The notes beneath the pieces were generated by a model. That model was not told the origin of the DNA. It ran no database searches and saw only the letters and a program-made list of their open reading frames with translations. This document shows, piece after piece, positions 22,956 through 33,662 of a stretch of DNA of 64,000 nucleotides (positions within the stretch are counted from its first letter, which is position 1; each line of letters opens with the position of its first letter). The DNA comes from Calendula officinalis (lineage: Eukaryota; Streptophyta; Magnoliopsida; Asterales; Asteraceae). Made by a program: the position numbers and the translations under genes. The stretch spans positions 66,721,845 to 66,785,844 of the forward strand of contig OY970823.1 in NCBI GenBank assembly GCA_963853835.1. The letters are read 5' to 3'.

Positions 22956-23700
22956 AGCCAAGACAGTTCAAGTGGTTTGATGTATTCAAAGAAGACAATT
23001 TATAGTAGGAATGAAAGATTAAATATAAAAAAACAGAGCATGATATACCTGAAACACATCTTTCTCTAGCAACCAGAATTTGCAGCAGAAATGTGATACA
23101 ACCCGATGTAACTGAACAGTGAAACACAAGAACACACACAAATATAACGATAATCGAATGCTTTTATTTGATAATCCCGGAACTGAAGACCCGTGTCTCC
23201 CTGATAAAACAGTAAAAACGATATCCAAATTCTCTCTGCCAACAAAGAGGAACCTTATAAATAGGATTCGGCCCAAACCCTAACCAAAACATAAAAGGAA
23301 AACTAAATAAAATAATCTCTCCTAAATTAATAGATAATACCTAATATTTAAATAATAGTTATCTCTATTAATTAGGAACAGGAACGTATCAAAATGCTCA
23401 TTCTCCCATCAACCCATTCATAAGCACAGCACTCTTCATGCAGGTCTTGGGTTATGTTTGGAATACAAAATCAGATTAATTAAGGGCAATCTGATTTTCC
23501 ACTTCCCCAAAACCTAAGATTGGCAGTGGTGTCGAGTTCTGATTCCTCGGCTATTTATGGTCCTGAATAAGAACATAAACTAACGTAAGAAAAAATAAAC
23601 AAATTCATGATTTTCCATGTTTGCTATAAGAAACATACAAGTTCAGAGCGACATGCATATTCATATAACAAAGAGATTGAGACCATGCAATGTTCATTTT
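22956..23700 (-). other. Paralogous block 2, interrupted by a solo LTR
   Basis: It aligns with about 11150-11570, including AAACACATCTTTC and CTTGGGTTATGT. Splice-site-like borders are shared on the minus strand, but no frame is conserved. A 298-bp LTR is inserted at 23094-23391. Confidence 0.5.
23094..23391 (-). mobile_element. Solo LTR
   Basis: On the minus strand it begins TGATACGTTCC and ends GGGTTGTATCA, an LTR-style TG...CA pair with inverted TGATAC/GTATCA ends. It is flanked by a perfect 5-bp duplication AAATG (23089-23093 and 23392-23396). It holds a TATTTATAAG promoter-like box. No internal retrotransposon sequence is adjacent, so it is a solo LTR. The corresponding sequence is absent from the paralogous block at 11.26 kb. 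Confidence 0.7.
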
Positions 23701-24370
23701 GGTATTAATGGTTCAGGTTTAATGACAGGGTTTATATTCAATTATTATGCACAAAACAGAGCATGCTGAGGTTTTGTATAACTAACATCATAAAATCTAA
23801 AACTAAGGTGCAAGTTTGTGGCTAGCCCACATAACAGAAAGGAAACGGTAAACATCAGCTTCATAAAACTAACCACAATGTTTGATACAGTAGCTTGAGA
23901 CCCAAATACATGATAAACATAAAGATGAAACAGAGAGGGAATCCGGTTCACAAGCACAACTAAAGTCAATATGGGGAATGTTATGAACTCAAAATGCCTA
24001 ACAAACTTGTAACCGTCATCCCAATAACACACTAGTCAATCCTTAAGGCAGTGTACAAAATCAAACATAACCTCTATGTAATATTGAAGCCTAAATAGAA
24101 GACACGTCCAACTAACCTCAAAACAAGCAAAACCAATGATAGGCTATTGAAATCAAGAAGAGGTCAAGCCCTATGGAAATCTACAAGATCAAAAGCAACC
24201 TCCGTCCTCATATATTGTGTAACATCTTGCCCAAAACAAAGATTGGTCTAAATTGAGAATTTATATAGGATTATTGGTTACATGGAGAAAGAGCAGTTTG
24301 AATCTATTTAACAACAACAAACATAATCTGATTCTGACCTATCCTTCACTTGGTATGGAATTAAGGTACA
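23700..24370. other. 3' flank of copy F, no gene seen
   Basis: No supported coding region. From about 24270 it aligns with 31905-32215, the equivalent flank of copy H. Confidence 0.45.
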
Positions 24371-24386
24371 TATATAGTAAGGTAAA

Positions 24387-24620
24387 TCAAAAAAGGAGAA
24401 CAGATGCTAAAGATCCAACCAATACACACAAACAACCAATTCTTCCCAAGCGTGGAATAATGGCATAAACGGAAGTAAATGGTGGTATAGAAATGATAAG
24501 TTCAACAGCAGAAGCCAAACCGTACATGATAACGGCGCGAGGGTGGGTTTGAAAAGGGAATTTGGGTGACTTAATTTCCATAAAAGCAAGTAAAACAGTG
24601 ATAATGAAGGCAGGTGTAGA
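24387..24620 (-). pseudogene. Small membrane protein family, copy F
   Basis: From the first ATG in frame (near 24629, MPQSTPAF) to the stop at 24387 the frame is open for about 80 residues: membrane segment PAFIITVLLAFMEIKS, the block FPFQTHPRAVIMYG, then SVYAIIPRLGRIGCLCVLVG and the tail. The C-terminal two thirds are thus the best preserved of all copies. Upstream, the expected N-terminal part (MRSSHVYGT... to about 24693) is in another frame with stops between. Either it is a 5'-broken gene or an unrecognised intron removes the stops. It lies head-to-head with the acetyltransferase pseudogene. Confidence 0.5.
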
Positions 24621-24920
24621 TTGGGGCATGGCTACTGAAGCTTCTTCCACAAATGCGACCGAGAGGTGCCACTACACGGCGGTGTACTGCGTCTACCGGT
24701 AGATAAAAGGCGTCCAAGAAGAAAAACGTGGCGATGGTTGTGGGATGGTGATGGGTTTCTGTGCGTCCCTGCCTTGTTCCTCAACCGGAATACTATGCTT
24801 AGGCGGACGCATCGCCCTTTCCAATTTGACCGGTGCTGGTTGTGATGCTGTTGGTGGAGAAGTTTTTTCTTTTCTTTTAATGTTATCTCCCACGGTCCCA
24901 TATACATGTGAAGACCTCAT

Positions 24921-25814
24921 ACATCATATTTTTGATGATGTCACTTTACCAAATTTGTATTGCTTTAAAATAATGGCTTAAAGGATTTTAGGGACCAAAA
25001 AATTACATCTAATCTTCGATATCTATCCTTCACAAGACTGCTTTTCAAAATTTCATTTCCCATTTACGTACCCTGAGACACACCATCAAATCCTTCTATC
25101 CCATGGAGATGATAGGGGTTTTCAACCGTCACTTATTTTGTCATATCCTCCATGGTTGACGAGCTGCTTCCCCAAATCGAAGACCAACATAAATTGGCTT
25201 TGGCAACGGCTATTGGACATCGCAGGCAATGTCGACTTATGTTTGTTTTAATTAGGCGCAAGAGAAAGCTTCGGTTCAAAAACATTCATCTTCCCCTGAA
25301 ATTTCCAGTAACATCGTTTGTGGTTTGTAAGAAATTTAAAATTTCTAATGAGATTCGAAACTACATAAACCGAAACTTAATTAAATACATAACATATCGA
25401 TAAATTTATAGTATAATTTTATCTTTTCAATTTATAGTATAATTCTATCTTTTCGTCGATTGCATGTCAACTATTATGTGCAATCACATTCAAATTAATG
25501 AATATCGACAATATACATCACATTTTTTATAAGTTTTATATGGTTTGATTCGATCATTGGTCATACACTCATACTAGTTTAATACACTTTACTCGTTCCA
25601 TATAAAATGGAATTAATTTTCTCACCACAATTTTTACTTTATATACCATAATGTACAAATAATACTGTAAAGTATATAAATATATAAAACATTAATAATG
25701 GTAAATCCATTAAAATATGTTTAATCACCCTTTTCTTTTCTTGTAACTCAAGGAGTAACATTTGCGTGTGGAGACCACAAACAGAAGACAACAGTAAACT
25801 ACCGACATAAATAA
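24921..25814. other. Divergent intergenic region, no gene seen
   Basis: It lies between copy F and the acetyltransferase relic. The short plus-strand frame at 25152-25403 has no recognisable domain. Confidence 0.4.
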
Positions 25815-26710
25815 ATGGCGACGGGGAGCGGCGGAGCAGGGACACGGACGGTGAAGATAGTATGGAACGAGAAGGTTTGAAACGGAGGACAAACAAGCAT
25901 ACTTGCAGTACGATTTGATTAACGGTGGTAAAGTGATGGATATAATTCACACCTTCGTTCCATCAAGCAAAAGAGGTTTAGGGTTAGCTTCACATCTCTC
26001 TGTTGCAGCCTTCAATCACGCTCAATCCAATTCATTATCCGTTATCCCTACCTGCTCTTACATCTCTGTAAGCTCCATTTCTCTTCAATTTTGCACATAA
26101 ATTTCTAGGGTTTCTATCGAATGTTTTTTTCGCCTGATCCGTAATCGTCAAGCACTTCTTATAACTTCTGAATCACTTTAAGCAATTAAAATTGTTTTGA
26201 AGCAACGTAACTGATGTTAAATTTGAGTGCTTTGACCTGAAAAAATGTAGTATGTTCTTTTTCCTCTTTGAAATATGAAATTGTTAGGATTAGATCATCT
26301 GTATGGAACAGATTTATATATTTTGATAAAATGTTATTCTTCTTTTGTTCTTGAAATTGAAGGCTCTATTGGACTGACAAATTTATGGATTACATCGTGG
26401 ATATAGATCGAGGGAAATAAATTGTTAACTGATGCAATGTTTTTGTTTTATGGTTCTTGAACTTGAACCTCATGAACAATTTGATTTTGAAGACCCTGTT
26501 AGTGAGGGGGTTTTAGCCAATTTTTAAAATCCGGATTTTGAATCGAACCGGGCGAAACTTTAAAAACGGTCAAATCAGTCAGACTAGATTACAACTTGGA
26601 AGTAAAGTGAAGCTAATGTATTGTTTTGCACATGGCAGGAGACTTTTCTAGCAAGAAACCCGAGTTGGAAGTCGGTATTGTACTCTGAAGATCTTAAATC
26701 TAGCATTTAA
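25815..26710 (+). pseudogene. Minimal GNAT acetyltransferase (At1g77540-like), frameshifted
   Basis: Exon 1 from the ATG at 25815 reads MATGSGGAGTRTVKIVWNE, then the frame shifts. The next frame gives RRFETEDKQAYLQYDLING, GKVMDIIHTFVPSSKRGLGL and ends PTCSYIS at 26067. Intron 26068-26638 (GT-AG). Exon 2 26639-26710 reads ETFLARNPSWKSVLYSED and ends KSSI-stop. This is the small COG2388/At1g77540 family of acetyl-CoA-dependent N-acetyltransferases. Expected length is about 105 aa. A net one-base change between WNE and RRF breaks exon 1, and no upstream ATG exists in the second frame. A partial second copy lies at 32600-33662. Confidence 0.8.
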
Positions 26711-26976
26711 AGCTTAAGATACATCTGGTATCGGTATTGGGCTATTGGCATTGGTGGTTTGGTGGTGTTGTCTTCAAACATGTTTTGATATTATTAAATT
26801 ACAAATAATTGTAGGTTTTTACATCTTCAGTTAAACTAGTTCTGAATTATGAAAGGTGATGTTGATAGTATTAAAAAATATGCATCAATGCTTGGAAAAA
26901 TTGCTCATAGCAGGAAGCCAACTAAATTAAATCTGGAAAAAGGTGTGTAATTCTTCTATCTTCAAGTTGTACAATG

Positions 26977-27052
26977 TCTCAGAATTGGTATTTGTGGGTA
27001 GTTCATCGACCTTGATTGCATATTCGACGACCGGATTAGCTGAAATTGAACC
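26977..27052 (-). pseudogene. Small membrane protein family, copy G (5' fragment)
   Basis: From ATG 27050-27052 it reads MGSISANPVVEYAIKVDELP and ends after SET, where homology to copy C stops at about 26977. Its upstream leader continues to about 27101 and, after a SINE insertion, from 27333 to about 27395, matching the copy A promoter at 5170-5245. Confidence 0.7.
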
Positions 27053-27101
27053 CATAACCTCTTCTTGTTTGTGAGAGTATTATATTCCAGAACATATTTA
27101 T

Positions 27102-27332
27102 TTATTTATTTTTTTATTTTTTTGAACAGCGAGTTAGTAAGTTAGTAGTTCGAGCCTAGAAAATAACATACACAAGGGGTATTATGTCTTCCCTCGAACT
27201 CTCCACCTATGTAGAGTAAACCCCACCACCTTTTTTTCACCAAGTTGTACCTCCAACAAGGCTTGAACCCAAAACCTCTTGAAGGAAACCTAAAAATATC
27301 TTTGGTGGTCAATTGATCTATACCAATTTATC
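27102..27332 (-). mobile_element. SINE inserted in the promoter of copy G
   Basis: Flanked by AGAACATATTTAT (27089-27101) and AGAATATATTTAT (27333-27345), a 13-bp duplication with one mismatch. On the minus strand the head (TTGGTATAGATCAATTG) and B-box-like GGGTTCAAGCCTT (27258-27270) mark a tRNA-derived SINE, with the T/A-rich tail at 27102-27121. Copy A (5195-5220) gives the empty site. The duplication includes the TATTTATA promoter box. Confidence 0.8.
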
Positions 27333-27399
27333 AGAATATATTTATACTGTTCCAAAATGACAAGCAGAATAATCTCTTGTTGCCGAAAAACATTCGGGC

Positions 27400-27960
27400 A
27401 CCACACGGTCCACACTACTATAGCGCCCTCCTTTACGTCACAAAGGAAAAAGTTGCTTTTGTTTACGTCAGCAATGGATGGGAGTCACCTACGTGGCCAT
27501 CTCTGAGTAGCCGATGCTATTTCTTGGAATGTGACGATGTGGGTACAAACTACAAAACCCCTTTGATTTACACACTATACACTATATATTATATCCCCAT
27601 CCGCCAGAGCACTAGTACATATAGCTTGCCTACGAGGGCTTCCCTCACTCCGTTATTAGCAATCCAACCAAACCTAACTTTTTTAATAAAAAATATTTTT
27701 TCTTTCTTCCACCTACACAACCCAACACAACCTTATTTTTCACACTCATTAACAACTCAACGTCTCAACCTAACCTAATCAAATCAACCAATCATAATAG
27801 TCCACACCATATTAAAAAATATAATAATAATAAAGAAGGTGTGACCCTTGTTGGTGACCTAGTCCTCTTCACCGACCTAGGTCACCTCTTTTGGTGACCC
27901 TCTCTCTTTTTTTATATATTAGGTGACCACAACCCCAATCTTACCAATGGGAGTAGTCTT
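27400..27960. other. Mixed region with a mitochondrial-like snippet and MITE end
   Basis: 27604-27652 (GCACTAGTACATATAGCTTG and onward) matches 10512-10560 in the mitochondrial-type block. Near 27944-27961 CCAATGGGAGTAGTC then TTA is a Harbinger-type MITE right end. The plus-strand 133-codon frame at 27377 has no recognisable domain and is not called. Confidence 0.4.
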
Positions 27961-30900
27961 ATCCTCATGGTATTGAGTCCTACTATTTATTTTTATTTCT
28001 ACTTTTACTTATTAAACAAATATATGTGTCGAAATCAAAGGAACAATATTAAGCGAAATAATTAACGAATTACACATTTTATTTTATTAAGTAGTAGGAC
28101 TATATGTAAGAATAAATGATATGACTAAAGTATTTCTTCATAAGTTTGGATAATAAAGTATTTATTGCATCCACATAATCAAGAAGTACAAAATCGAAAG
28201 TATATCTATATATATATATATATAAATTGAGTTTCAAGTTTGAAGTTATATTAATTACCTTACATTTAATATTAATAATAATAATAATCTAATAAATATA
28301 TTTATAAAAAATAATAATAAGTTAATCAATTGTAAGATCAAAAGTTTACCATAAATAAAATAATAATAATGTAATAAATCCATTTATAAGAAATAATAAA
28401 TTAATCATTTATAAGATAAAAAGTTTTACCATAAATAAATCATATTTATAAACATAACACTAATATATATATAAATCAATTATAAGATAAAAAACAATTT
28501 AATAATTATTTTAGAAGTCTTAATAGGTCGATTTATTAGTTTTATTATAAACATACATGAGTTTATTACTTATATTAATTTACTAATATTAAATTTCTAA
28601 TATTAAGATAAAAATTTAAATTAAATTGTTATACTTAATATATAGGTTTTAGTTCAAGTAGATGAAGTGTCCCAATTTAAGATTAATAAATTTAAATTAA
28701 ATTGTTATACTTAATATATAGGTTTTAGTTTCTAGCATGTGTAAAGACACATATTAAATGTATTAATTAATTAAAAAATTTCATACAAAATAAAAATGAT
28801 ACATTTAGTATAAATAGGCAAGTGTGGTTGTTAATTTCATTAATCTATTCTCTTATTATTATGAATTTCTAAGTGATTATTCTCCTATTATGAAATATGT
28901 CACGATTGTTTTCTAAGTGATTTTTGTGTAATGATATATCGTTTAATTTAAGTTTGTTTATTTTGTAGGATCGACTATCTCCGACAGTGCTATTATGAAG
29001 ATTTCAAAATATCTTATACTCAAATCGGTATGATTTAGTTCCTCATAATTCTTTGATGATATCGTCTAATTCTTTGATTATATCTTATACTCAAGTGTTA
29101 AAGCCTAGATAGTATATATGACACACACCAATAGTTAAACATGTGGGTTGGCGATATGATCGTTGGGCAACTCAAGGCACGACGACCATGCAAATGGGAA
29201 AAAAAAGGAATAAGTGAAGATCAAAGGTAAAGGCAAGTCACATTGTACATTACTTTAATAATCAATATGTAGCAAAGTTTATAATAAAAAAAGATCCTTT
29301 ATTTTCATATAAGTGTTCGCTTTGTAAATATTAATAAATTAATATATTTAAAAGTTGAGTTTTGTCATAAAACTAAGAATTTAATGTAATAAAAAGATAT
29401 AGTAAAAACTAATAACTTTATCAAAAGTCTTTAAATAATATTATTAGTAAATGAATATAAGTAATAAACTCATGTATTTATAATAAAATCTAATAAATTG
29501 ACTTATCATGAGTTTTAGAATAATTATTAGAAAATGATTACGAGTAATAAACTAATGTATAGTTTGTCATAAATATGATTAATATATTAATGTAATAAAA
29601 AAGACTATTGTAATAAAAAATATATAATAAAAACTAATAACTTCATCAAATTGTAAAATCAAAAGTCATAAAATAATGTGTAAACTAATGTAGAATTTAA
29701 TTACATTTATTTAATATATAATAAAGTTGAACTTTTGTCATAAATATGAATAAGAAATAATTATGACTAATAAACTCAATTTGTCACATGAAAAGTCTTG
29801 AAATAATTATAAGTAAATTAATATAAGTTATAAGAATCATTTTATAATAAAATTATAAGTAGAATTTAATTACAATTATTTAATATAATTAAAAGTTGAA
29901 GAAATAATTATGACTAATAAACTCAAATTGTCATATGAAAAGTCTTGAAATAATTATTAGTAAATTAAAATAAGTACTAAAAACCATATAAAATAAGTAG
30001 AATTTAATTATAATTATTTAATATATTTAAAAGTTGAAGAAATAGATATGACTAATAAACTCAAATTGTCATATGAAAAGTTTTGAAATAATAATCAATT
30101 TACCATTTCAATTCAATATTAAACATCCTCATTCGTTTTTAGAAGTTCAGAGGTTGAATGGTGCTAGATAGGAAGAATTACAATAAATATAAATATTTAA
30201 ACCCAATATACGATAAATATCCGAATTAAAGGATGAAATATTGTATAGTATCGTTTCACTTCATATACAACCTAATCAATTTACCGTTCAATAACCGTTT
30301 CACTTCATATATACAATAAATAAATATCACAATCTACAATAAACATGTACATTTTGTTGGATTAGAAGAACTAGATGTTACATTTAATTAAAAACAAGTT
30401 CGAAATATAAAAAATAATCAAGCCTCAGTTAAATAAGACAAAGAGTTTAACATAAATAATAGTAGTAAATTCAATTAAATAATAGTCTTTTCATTTAATT
30501 AGAAATTACATATTATAAACTATAAATAACACACTATGAAGATGCAATTAGTGTTGAGTTTTCAATTGATTTTAGCTTATTACCCCAATAAAACATCCAC
30601 GTAAAAAAAGAGTGTGATGATAACGATTTTGTTAGTATTTTTATTAGAGAGATACATGTGTTTTTGTGTATTTGTACGAATTTCTAATTTTTATTACGTA
30701 CTTTTGGAGAAAAATGTACAATTAGAAGTCTGACATAATGTTTGCATTAATCGACATTAGTTGAAAATATATTTTTATTGATTCATAGTTTCACTTATAA
30801 AAGACAAACCATGAAGTTTTTCATAGTACCACTTATATGTTATAAATAACATGTTTTGAATTGCACTAATAAAAAAATGATAACGGTTTTGTTACTTTGT

Positions 30901-31040
30901 ATTTTCTTCCAACAAATTTTGCTTATTTAGTAGAGCACTCACAATCAACCTAAACATGTTAGCGATCTTGATTTTAGTACTCTACCCGTTACACCAATAC
31001 AATGTATTCGATTTACCTTTAAATAACGTTTTATCATGAA
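27961..31040. other. Very AT-rich region, no gene seen
   Basis: Many TAATA/ATAAT tracts. A duplicated segment with TTAATATATAGGTTTTAG occurs at about 28618-28660 and 28688-28730. A degenerate tandem repeat lies at 29760-30090. No gene was found on either strand. Confidence 0.5.
29760..30090. repeat. Degenerate tandem repeat, period about 140 bp
   Basis: The phrase GACTAATAAACTCAA recurs at about 29763, 29910 and 30048, each followed by TTGTCAYATGAAAAGT and a similar AT-rich stretch. Confidence 0.6.
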
Positions 31041-31074
31041 CAAAGCCCGTGCATCGCACGGGCCATGTTGCCTC
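31041..31074 (+). mobile_element. Helitron-like 3' terminus
   Basis: Hairpin GCCCGTGCATCGCACGGGC followed 10 bases later by CTCG and T, compatible with the CTRR-T end of Helitrons. The 5' end was not located, so the element's extent into the AT-rich region is unknown. Confidence 0.4.
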
Positions 31075-31096
31075 GTATATTTAAATGGAGAACTTA

Positions 31097-31889
31097 GTGC
31101 ATCTCCAACCCAACTATATCTCTACAATTTAGAGGTTTTTGCTTTTCTAAATCAACTTTAGGTTTTTGCTTTTCTAAATCAACTTTATCACTCACTCCAT
31201 ATATAAATATAAAGTGGGTTGAAAATCTCTCTATATTTAGAGTAGGGGTGTAAACAAGCCGAGTCGAGCCGACATCTGCCAAGCTCGAGCTCGACTCGAC
31301 AACTAAAACTCGAGCTCGATACTCGACGAGCTTCTATTTTTAAGCTCGAACACGACTCGGTGAAAGTATCGATACTTTCGAGCTCGACTCGACTCGGCTC
31401 GAAAAAATTTAATTTATTAAAAATTCATGTTTTTGTTGTAAATATGTATATGCAAAAGGGTAAACATGTAATTATGTATATGAAAAAGGGTAAAAATGTA
31501 ATTAAATAAAAGCTCGATAAGGCTCGCGAGCCTAACGAGCTGTGTATTTTGAAACTTGAACTCGACTCGAAGACTTACTCGAGTAGCTCGAACTCGACTC
31601 GGTTCACAACGAGTCGATTCCGAGTATTTTTCGAGTCGGTCTCGAGTAACTCACGAGCTGTCTCGACTGGATTACACCCCTAATTTAGAGTGAGAAAAAC
31701 TCACTCTAACAATGGACCTCACATTTTTTTGTGAATACAATTGTTAGTGGAATGCGAGTTCCACTAATTTTAAAGAGTTTTGAAGTGATGAAGTTTATGG
31801 TTGGAATTGAGATGTTATTTAGAGTTAATGGACCCATCATTTATAGAGATGAAGTGATTTTTATAGAGTTCGTGGTTTTGGAGATGCTC
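31097..31889. mobile_element. Harbinger/Tourist-like MITE with nested hAT
   Basis: Ends GTGCATCTCCAACC and GGTTTTGGAGATGCTC (inverted), flanked by TTA at 31094-31096 and 31890-31892. A 440-bp hAT element is inserted inside. No coding capacity. Confidence 0.75.
31243..31682. mobile_element. hAT-like element with perfect 8-bp duplication
   Basis: TAGGGGTGTAA ... TTACACCCCTA, flanked by ATTTAGAG on both sides (31235-31242 and 31683-31690). The interior is full of CTCGACTCG/CGAGTCGAG repeats. It belongs with the element at 2410-2944. Confidence 0.85.
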
Positions 31890-31950
31890 TTACATGGGAT
31901 TCGACTATTGGTTACATGGACAAAGGTCAATTTGAATCTATTTTCCTTTA

Positions 31951-32088
31951 CGGGTTTTGCTAATGACAGCCCTTAGGGCTGTCACTAACATGCATAAAAA
32001 GTTTGTACATTGATTAAAAAAGTAATATTCCTAGAATTCAGGGGGTTGTCTTTTGTGTATTTTGCCTTCTAAATGACAGTCCATTAGC
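31951..32088. mobile_element. Short MITE with 9-11 bp duplication
   Basis: Flanked by ATTTTCCTTTA at 31940-31950 and 32089-32099. Ends share GCTAATG in inverted orientation, and AGCCCTTAGGGCT forms a subterminal palindrome. A second copy of the family lies at 61980-62112. The equivalent place beside copy F (24310) lacks it. The duplication length suggests a Mutator-like source. Confidence 0.7.
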
Positions 32089-32215
32089 ATTTTCCTTTAC
32101 TTATAACAACAAACATAATCTGATTGTGACCTATCCTTCACTTGCTATGGAATTACTACCTAGGGTTATGCAAGAACAGGCAACTAGGCAACGTACAAGT
32201 ATACTATAACATAAA

Positions 32216-32574
32216 TCAAAAAAGGAACAAAGATGCTAAAGATCCCACCAGTACACACAAACAGCCAATTCTTCCCAAGCGTGTAACAATGGCATAAATG
32301 GAAGTTGGATGAAATGGTGTTAGAGAAATGATAAGTTCAACAACCGTACATGAGGAGACTAATGACGGAGAGCATGAGGGCGTGAGGGTGGGTTTGAAAA
32401 GGGAATTTGGGTGACTTGATTTCCATAAAAGCAAGTAAAACAGTGATCATAAAGGCAGGTGTAGATGGCTACTTCCCCAAATGCTCCTCGAGGGTAGTTG
32501 TAGTCCGTCCACAGGCGACCAAGAGACATTGGAAGAAAAATGCGGCGGTGGTGGTTTGACATCTCATTGGTCAA
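32216..32574 (-). pseudogene. Small membrane protein family, copy H (frameshifted)
   Basis: Family blocks are spread over two frames: GRLWTDYNYPRGAFGEVA in the first; AFMITVLLAFMEIKS and FPFQTHPHA in the second, ending in a stop; then SIYAIVTRLGRIGCLCVLVG and the tail back in a readable frame. The closest relative is copy F. It sits beside a partial acetyltransferase copy, in the same arrangement as F. Confidence 0.65.
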
Positions 32575-32599
32575 ACCCTACCTGCTCAAATCAATTCCC

Positions 32600-33662
32600 T
32601 ACCTGCTCCTACATCTCATTTCAATTTTGCACATCAATTTCTAGGGTTTCTATCGAATGATTTTTTCGCCTGATTTGTAATCGTCAAGCACATCTTATAA
32701 CTTCTGAATTACTTTAAGCGATTAAGATTGTTTTGAAGCAACGTAACTGATGTTTAATTTGTGTGCTTTGACCTGAAAAACGGTAGTCTGTTCTTTTTCC
32801 CTCTTTTAAATATGAAATTGTTAGGATTAGATCATCTGTAGAGAACAGATTTATATTTTGATAAAACGTTATTCTTTTTTTTTCTTGAAATTGAAGGCTC
32901 TAACGGATTGACAAATTTATGGATTATATCGTCGATATAGAGTGAGGGAAATAAATTGTTAACTGATGCCACTACCGGCCCAGGCCTATAACAATTTTTA
33001 GAAAGAGTAAGCGGAAAATTAAACATTTGTTTATATTTTTGGAAAATTAAAATTCTATCATTTGCACTTCTACTCTTATGTGAATATGAGGTCCAGAATG
33101 TGAAAGAGTAAGCGGAAGTCAAATTTGTTACATAATTTTATTTTTTCTTAGTTTATATTTTGGATTTTTTTAATTAAAAGGTAATCTAAAAAAAAAAAAT
33201 TGATTCTATCAGTTAATACTTTCATAGACGCACTATATTTAAATGAGTAATTAATTCATTCGATAAATATTTTTATACTTTTTATAATTGATTTTTATTT
33301 TAAAGATTTCGATAGGGGCCCAAAAATCCAAAATTAGTATTCGCCCTAGAGCCGGCCCTGATTGATGCGATGTTCTTGTTTTATGGTTCTTGAACTTGAA
33401 CCTCATGAACAATTGATATATTTTGCATTATTTGATCTTGAGGACCCTCTTAGCTATGGAGTTTTAACACATCTTTTAAAACTTGGCTAATGAATCGAAC
33501 TGGCCAATGCCTTAATAACGGTCAAACCAGTCGGACCAGGTTACAACTTGTAAGTAAAATGAAGCTAATGTATTGTTTTGCACATGGCAGGAGACTTTTC
33601 TAGCAAGAAATCCGAGTTGGAAGTCGGTATTGTACTCTGAAGATCTTAGATCTAGCATTTAA
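32600..33662 (+). pseudogene. Second acetyltransferase copy, 5'-truncated
   Basis: Only the last about 20 bases of exon 1 (CTACCTGCTCCTACATCTC, 32605-32623), the intron and exon 2 (33591-33662, ETFLARNPSWKSVLYSED, then stop) remain. The intron carries a hAT MITE (32970-33360). After the stop, a CATCGG hexamer repeat (about 33684-33716) is expanded relative to the first copy. Confidence 0.8.
32970..33360. mobile_element. hAT-like MITE in the acetyltransferase intron
   Basis: Ends CACTACCGGCCC and GAGCCGGCCCTG (inverted, 9 of 12 matching), flanked by ACTGATGC (32962-32969) and ATTGATGC (33361-33368). The paralogous intron at about 26420 reads AACTGATGCAATG with no insert, giving the empty site. 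Confidence 0.8.

Noticed and set aside
27377..27778. 133-codon plus-strand frame
   Set aside because: It spans the mitochondrial-like snippet and a MITE-like area; composition is not gene-like.
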